Made by a program: the position numbers and the translations under genes
NCBI GenBank assembly: GCA_023443765.1
Contig: JAEZTA010000177.1
Location: forward strand, 1 to 9,423
DNA: 9,423 nt
Source of the DNA: Bacteroidota bacterium
GTDB taxonomy: Bacteria; Bacteroidota; Bacteroidia; Bacteroidales; Rikenellaceae
Direction of reading: 5' to 3'
Shown: positions 6,719 to 9,423 of the stretch, one piece after another
How positions within the stretch are numbered: the stretch's first letter is position 1
How the letters are laid out: every line of letters begins with the position of its first letter
Notes under the pieces: generated by a model
What the model was told of the DNA's origin: nothing
The model's database searches: none
The model's input: only the letters and a program-made list of their open reading frames with translations

Positions 6719-8128
6719 ATGAATAAGCTGAACCTGAATTCTACGCTGCTCAAAGCCTCCGCACTCTCCGCGGCGGCCCTGCCCGCAACGGGCATTGCAG
6801 CCGAAAAAAGCAAACCCCGGACCGAGCGCCCCAATATCGTGGTGATCGTAGCCGACGACCTGCTGTCGTCCGAACTGAGCTGCTACGGAGGGAGAAACAT
6901 CGTGACCCCCAACATCGACCGGCTGGCCAAAGAAGGGGTACGGTTCACGCATAACTATGCGTCGATCGCCATGAGCGTGCCCATCCGGGCCTCAATGTAT
7001 ACGGGTCTTTACCCGGTTCGCCACGGTTCGTACCAGAACCACAAGGCGACCTTCACGGGAACCAAAACCGTCAACGAATACATGCCCGAGGAGGGATACC
7101 GCGTAGGCCGCACGGGCAAGAACCATCCGATCACCCCGGCGGTTTACAAATTCGAGAAGGTCCCCGGATTCACCGTCGGATGCACGGCGCTCAAGGCGCC
7201 CTACAACGTGGACGGCATCCGCGAGTTCATGACCCGCAACGACGATCCGTTCCTGCTCTACGTGTGCAGCATCCATCCGCACGCACCGTGGACATGGGGC
7301 GATCCGACGGAGTTTGACAAGGACAAACTCGTGATGCCTGAAAACTGCGTGGACAACCCCGAAATGCGGGAGATTTTCACCCACTATCTGGCCGAAGTCC
7401 GTGCCCTCGACAACGAAGTAGGCTCGGTGCTCGAAGTGCTGACCGAAACGGGGAAACTCGACAATACGATCGTGATGTTTCTCGGCGAGCAGGGCCCGCA
7501 GTTCCCCGGCGGAAAGTGGACCTGCTGGTATCCGGGCGTGAACAGCGCCCTTGTGGCGCGTTACCCCGCGAAGATCACTCCGGGACGGGTGTCCCACGCC
7601 ATCGTGCAGTATGAGGACCTGCTGCCGACATTCCTCGACATCGCGGGCGGCAAACCGCGGAAGGAACTCGACGGCATCAGTTTCAAGAAAGCGCTGTTCG
7701 GCGAATCGCAGAAAGCCCGCAAGTATGCCTACGGCATCCACAACAACATTCCGGAAGGCCGTCCCTACCCGATCCGCAGCATCCGCGACGAGAAATACGC
7801 CCTGATCTGGAACCTGACGCCCGATAAGGATTACCACGAAAAACACCTGATGAAGGAGCCGACCAGCAACACGGGCGTATGGGAGGCATGGAAATCCTCG
7901 GAAAACACCGATCCCAAAGCCAAACGACTGATCGACCGTTTTGTACACCGTCCCGAATTTGAGTTCTACGATGTGGAGAACGATCCGTGGGAGATGAACA
8001 ACCTGGCTGACAAACCCGAATACCAGAGCCGGATCAAAAAAATGAAGAAGGAGCTGGAAAAATGGATGGAACAGCAGGGAGACAAAGGCGCCGCAATGGA
8101 CGTAAGTTTCCCGGGGCAACCCAAATGA
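6719..8128 (+). CDS. Secreted SGSH-like family S1 sulfatase with S-V-P-I-R motif (sulfatase 3)
   Basis: This is a 469-residue sulfatase, the last gene of the operon, starting 24 nt after GH76. Residues 1-28 look like a signal peptide (cleavage near GIAA/EK). Metal ligands D46-D47 lie in VADD. K134 and H136 are in GKNH, and H186/H188 in HPHAPW. The formylglycine position is S86 in S-V-P-I-R90, followed by ASMYTG. Ile at the fourth position is unusual, because the family motif normally has Ser, Ala, Thr or Gly there. The second metal pair is E257-Q258 (GEQGPQFPGGKWTC) rather than Asp-Asn or Asp-His, exactly as in sulfatase 2. The two share many segments (GLYPVR, NH, QFP..KWTC, DPxxMxNLA) and are probably distant paralogues. 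It ends with FYDVENDPWEMNNLA and a charged helix. The frame is intact and of normal length. It is predicted to desulfate a glycan in the periplasm; substrate unknown. If S86 is not converted to formylglycine it would be inactive, but all other active-site residues are present. Confidence 0.92.
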   Translation: MNKLNLNSTLLKASALSAAALPATGIAAEKSKPRTERPNIVVIVADDLLSSELSCYGGRNIVTPNIDRLAKEGVRFTHNYASIAMSVPIRASMYTGLYPVRHGSYQNHKATFTGTKTVNEYMPEEGYRVGRTGKNHPITPAVYKFEKVPGFTVGCTALKAPYNVDGIREFMTRNDDPFLLYVCSIHPHAPWTWGDPTEFDKDKLVMPENCVDNPEMREIFTHYLAEVRALDNEVGSVLEVLTETGKLDNTIVMFLGEQGPQFPGGKWTCWYPGVNSALVARYPAKITPGRVSHAIVQYEDLLPTFLDIAGGKPRKELDGISFKKALFGESQKARKYAYGIHNNIPEGRPYPIRSIRDEKYALIWNLTPDKDYHEKHLMKEPTSNTGVWEAWKSSENTDPKAKRLIDRFVHRPEFEFYDVENDPWEMNNLADKPEYQSRIKKMKKELEKWMEQQGDKGAAMDVSFPGQPK

Positions 8129-8169
8129 TACAAGAAGGCGGGCGTGAATTTCACGCCCGCCTTCTTGTA
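8129..8169. terminator. Bidirectional terminator between convergent operon and mgsA
   Basis: A 20-bp perfect inverted repeat (8129-8148 and 8150-8169) is centred on 8149, with a very GC-rich middle (GGCGGGCGTG / CACGCCCGCC). It starts at the base after the TGA of sulfatase 3 (8126-8128) and ends 10 nt before the mgsA stop codon (TAG on minus, 8180-8182). Each outer arm supplies a short TTCTTGT-type T-rich run in its own direction. It therefore probably ends both converging transcripts. Confidence 0.88.
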
Positions 8170-8179
8170 ATCTTATCGG

Positions 8180-8668
8180 CTATTTCAGCACCCGTTCGAC
8201 ATAAGCCTTGTAGTCCTTCACGACGGGTTCGTAGTCGTCGTCCTCGTACAGCGGCGAGGAGATCAGGAAATCGGCCGACGAACGGTTGATGGCCGTCGGG
8301 ACGTTGTAGAGTGTCGCCAGGCGCAGCAATGCCTTCACGTCGACATCATGCGGCTGGGCCGACATCGGGTCCCAGAAGAAAATTAGGGCGTTGATTTTGC
8401 CGTCGGCAATGAGCGATCCCAACTGCTGGTCGCCGCCCAGCGGGCCCGACTTGAGCAGCGTGATTTTCAGTTCGGGTTTCACCTCGTCTTCGTCCTCGTG
8501 CTCCTCCTTGTGGTCACGCAGGGTCTTCTCGACCATCTTACCGGTCGTACCCGTGCACACCAGGTGGTGACGGCTCAGCTTGCGGCTGTTCCAGTCGACC
8601 CACTCCGCCAGGTCGCGTTTCATGTTATCGTGGGCAACCAGTGCCAGCACCTTTGTCTTCCTGTCCAT
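8180..8668 (-). CDS. mgsA: Methylglyoxal synthase
   Basis: This is a 162-residue cytoplasmic enzyme that converts dihydroxyacetone phosphate to methylglyoxal and phosphate, a bypass of lower glycolysis. The sequence follows E. coli MgsA closely. VAHD (H13, D14) matches E. coli H19/D20, and CTGTTG forms the phosphate-binding loop. SGPLGGDQQ contains D80, equivalent to the catalytic Asp71. FFWDP has D100 (Asp91), and PHDVD has H107 and D110 (His98 and Asp101). The helix VKALLRLAT and the SADFLISSP segment are also conserved. The ATG at 8668 was chosen because homology begins there; an in-frame ATG at 8743 would add 25 Arg-rich residues without similarity and would overlap the promoter. Compared with E. 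coli there is an insertion of about 10 residues, rich in Glu and Asp (about 51-66), between the TGTTG loop and the SGPLGG motif. It converges on the sulfatase operon but is separated from it by a strong terminator. Confidence 0.95.
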   Translation of the reverse strand: MDRKTKVLALVAHDNMKRDLAEWVDWNSRKLSRHHLVCTGTTGKMVEKTLRDHKEEHEDEDEVKPELKITLLKSGPLGGDQQLGSLIADGKINALIFFWDPMSAQPHDVDVKALLRLATLYNVPTAINRSSADFLISSPLYEDDDYEPVVKDYKAYVERVLK

Positions 8669-8738
8669 ACCAAATCTATATCTTTGTGAAAACCTCCGGG
8701 GCTTTCGGGTTATCTTTGCGACTGTTCTACAAAGATAA
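8669..8738. promoter_or_regulatory. mgsA upstream region with repeated TATCTTTG boxes
   Basis: This gap holds four exact TAnnTTTG matches. On minus these are TAGATTTG (8678-8671) and TATCTTTG (8737-8730); on plus they are TATCTTTG at 8679-8686 and at 8711-8718. The first two boxes abut as CAAAnnTA/TAnnTTTG (8671-8686). The last two form a perfect 9-bp inverted repeat, TTATCTTTG (8710-8718) and CAAAGATAA (8730-8738), with an 11-nt spacer. The inverted repeat could be an operator, a hairpin in the leader, or a coincidence of two promoter boxes. Confidence 0.4.
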
Positions 8739-8760
8739 TACAAAATCCGACATCCGGAAA
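8730..8760 (-). promoter_or_regulatory. Candidate mgsA promoter
   Basis: TATCTTTG (8737-8730 on minus) is an exact -7 box. TTTC (8760-8757) lies 19 bp upstream of it, a near match to the -33 TTTG at the correct spacing for Bacteroidota. This would give a leader of about 55 nt before the mgsA ATG at 8668. The other minus -7 match (8678-8671) lies only 2 nt from the ATG and would place the transcript start inside the gene, so it is less likely to drive mgsA. Confidence 0.42.
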
Positions 8761-8795
8761 AGACCGGTCGTGAACTTCACCGGATCGTCACAAAC

Positions 8796-8823
8796 AAAAT
8801 GTCCCGGCCTAAAACCGGGACAT
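8796..8823 (-). terminator. Rho-independent terminator of the DUF5606 gene
   Basis: A perfect 9-bp stem, ATGTCCCGG (8799-8807) and CCGGGACAT (8815-8823), has a 7-nt loop. On the minus strand it is followed by TTTTGTTTG. It begins 6 nt after the stop codon of the DUF5606 gene (TAA at 8832-8830), so it terminates that minus-strand transcript and insulates mgsA from read-through. Confidence 0.85.
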
Positions 8824-8829
8824 CGTTCG

Positions 8830-9234
8830 TTACTCGTTTTCCGCCGGGAGTTTGAACTCCGTGAATCCGGCCTTTACCAGCGTGTTGTACCACGCGAAGC
8901 ATTTCTTGATGTCCGAAACGTGCACCCGCTCGCGGTCGTACTCGGGAAGCACCTCGGCGAATGCGGCCTTCAGCTTCTCGGGCGACTCCTTGGGGCTGAT
9001 CGCCTCCTTGCCTTCGGCGTGCGCATAGATTTTGGTGAAAACTTCGGCCAGGGCAATGTCCTCGCCTTCGGTAAACATCGAAATCTCCGTAAGGGCGCTC
9101 ACCTTGGCGTTCGCCGAGGCATTCATACGCCGTCCGTCGAGCAACGACTCGACAATCACGCCGCGCGTGGACTGCGCCACAAATTTATAAAGTCCGGGCT
9201 GGCCGGAAATAGCCAGAATTTCTTTCAGTTCCAT
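8830..9234 (-). CDS. DUF5606 family conserved protein of unknown function
   Basis: This is a 134-residue protein without signal peptide or membrane segment, so probably cytoplasmic. The N-terminus MELKEILAISGQPGLYKFVAQ and the following GVIVESLLDGRR match the small Bacteroidota-specific DUF5606 family as I remember it. The first 50 residues look like a compact beta-barrel-like domain ending in SALTEISMFT. The second half (about residues 55-125) is helical with mixed charge and includes the VHVSDIKKCFAWYNTL segment. Family function is unknown to me. The start ATG at 9234 is 28 nt after the stop of the upstream gene on the same strand, so the two are probably cotranscribed. A terminator follows directly. 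Its conservation suggests a housekeeping role unrelated to the sulfatase operon. Confidence 0.8.
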   Translation of the reverse strand: MELKEILAISGQPGLYKFVAQSTRGVIVESLLDGRRMNASANAKVSALTEISMFTEGEDIALAEVFTKIYAHAEGKEAISPKESPEKLKAAFAEVLPEYDRERVHVSDIKKCFAWYNTLVKAGFTEFKLPAENE

Positions 9235-9262
9235 AAATTGTTATTTCTTCGTTAAAATAGGG

Positions 9263-9423
9263 TTATTCGGGTTGCTCTTCCTCCTCGTCCTCAGGGACCG
9301 TGTAGGACCGGATCTGCGAATAAGAAGCCACATTGTGGAATGTGATGGCGCGGACCTGGAAAGTCACCTTTTTGCCGCCCTTCTGTTTGGGAATCTTTCC
9401 GGAATAGGTGAACGAGGTAACCT
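9263..9423 (-). CDS. C-terminus of a fibronectin type III-like protein (partial)
   Basis: On the minus strand a frame is open from the window edge to a TAA at 9265-9263, giving 52 complete codons. It contains SFTYSGKIPK, VTFQVRAITFHNVASYSQ and IRSYTVPE, then a strongly acidic tail (EDEEEEQPE). The VRA...ASYSQIRSYTV pattern is like the last strands of a fibronectin type III domain, as found at the C-termini of exported or lipid-anchored Bacteroidota proteins. Most of the gene lies outside the window, so the domain call is tentative and no function is assigned. The stop is 28 nt before the DUF5606 start, consistent with a shared transcript. Confidence 0.6.
   Translation of the reverse strand, partial: VTSFTYSGKIPKQKGGKKVTFQVRAITFHNVASYSQIRSYTVPEDEEEEQPE

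Noticed and set aside
6992..8119. Long minus-strand open frame (375 codons) antisense to sulfatase 3
   Set aside because: It mirrors the codon bias of a GC-rich gene, has no recognisable motif, and the plus frame is an unmistakable sulfatase.
8180..8668. Functional link between mgsA and the glycan operon
   Set aside because: The genes converge and are separated by a strong hairpin, so no shared transcript; a metabolic link would be speculation.
8669..8743. Longer mgsA start at 8743
   Set aside because: The extra 25 residues are Arg-rich with no similarity to MgsA and overlap the likely promoter; homology starts at the ATG at 8668.
8641..9255. Plus-strand open frame of 204 codons, antisense to DUF5606, downstream of a plus TAnnTTTG box
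   Set aside because: It has no recognisable domain and covers a terminator and a conserved gene on the other strand. Transcription from the box remains possible and is noted as a finding, but not as a protein gene.

Overview
The window looks like a chromosomal segment of a GC-rich gut Bacteroidota, most likely Alistipes or a close Rikenellaceae relative. This is inferred from four things: clustered secreted sulfatases with a GH76 enzyme and a DUF4965 'glutaminase A-like' protein; TAnnTTTG-type -7 promoter elements; starts without Shine-Dalgarno sequences; and a conserved DUF5606 gene. The species cannot be fixed from the sequence alone.

Layout. Positions 1-83 (minus) hold the first 27 codons of an exported protein, probably another sulfatase, cut by the window edge. 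Positions 84-278 are a divergent promoter region with short palindromes. Positions 279-8128 (plus) form one tight run of five exported enzymes: sulfatase, sulfatase, glutaminase A-like DUF4965 protein, GH76 family alpha-mannanase-like hydrolase, sulfatase. The gaps are 1, 16, 15 and 24 nt, and a very strong hairpin follows immediately. On the minus strand lie mgsA (8180-8668), a 161-bp regulatory gap, a DUF5606 gene (8830-9234) with its own terminator, and the 3' end of an FN3-like protein (9263-9423).

How the genes work together. All five plus-strand products carry Sec signal peptides without a lipobox, so they should act in the periplasm. Three sulfatases with a Ser-type formylglycine motif would strip sulfate esters or N-sulfates, GH76 would cleave an alpha-1,6-mannan-like backbone, and the DUF4965 protein has an uncertain amidase or glycan-related role. 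Together this resembles part of a polysaccharide utilisation locus for a sulfated, mannose-containing glycan. No SusC/SusD pair, regulator or sulfatase-maturating enzyme lies in the window, so the system would depend on genes outside it. The minus-strand genes appear to be unrelated housekeeping neighbours.

No tRNA, rRNA, CRISPR array, IS element or attachment site was seen.
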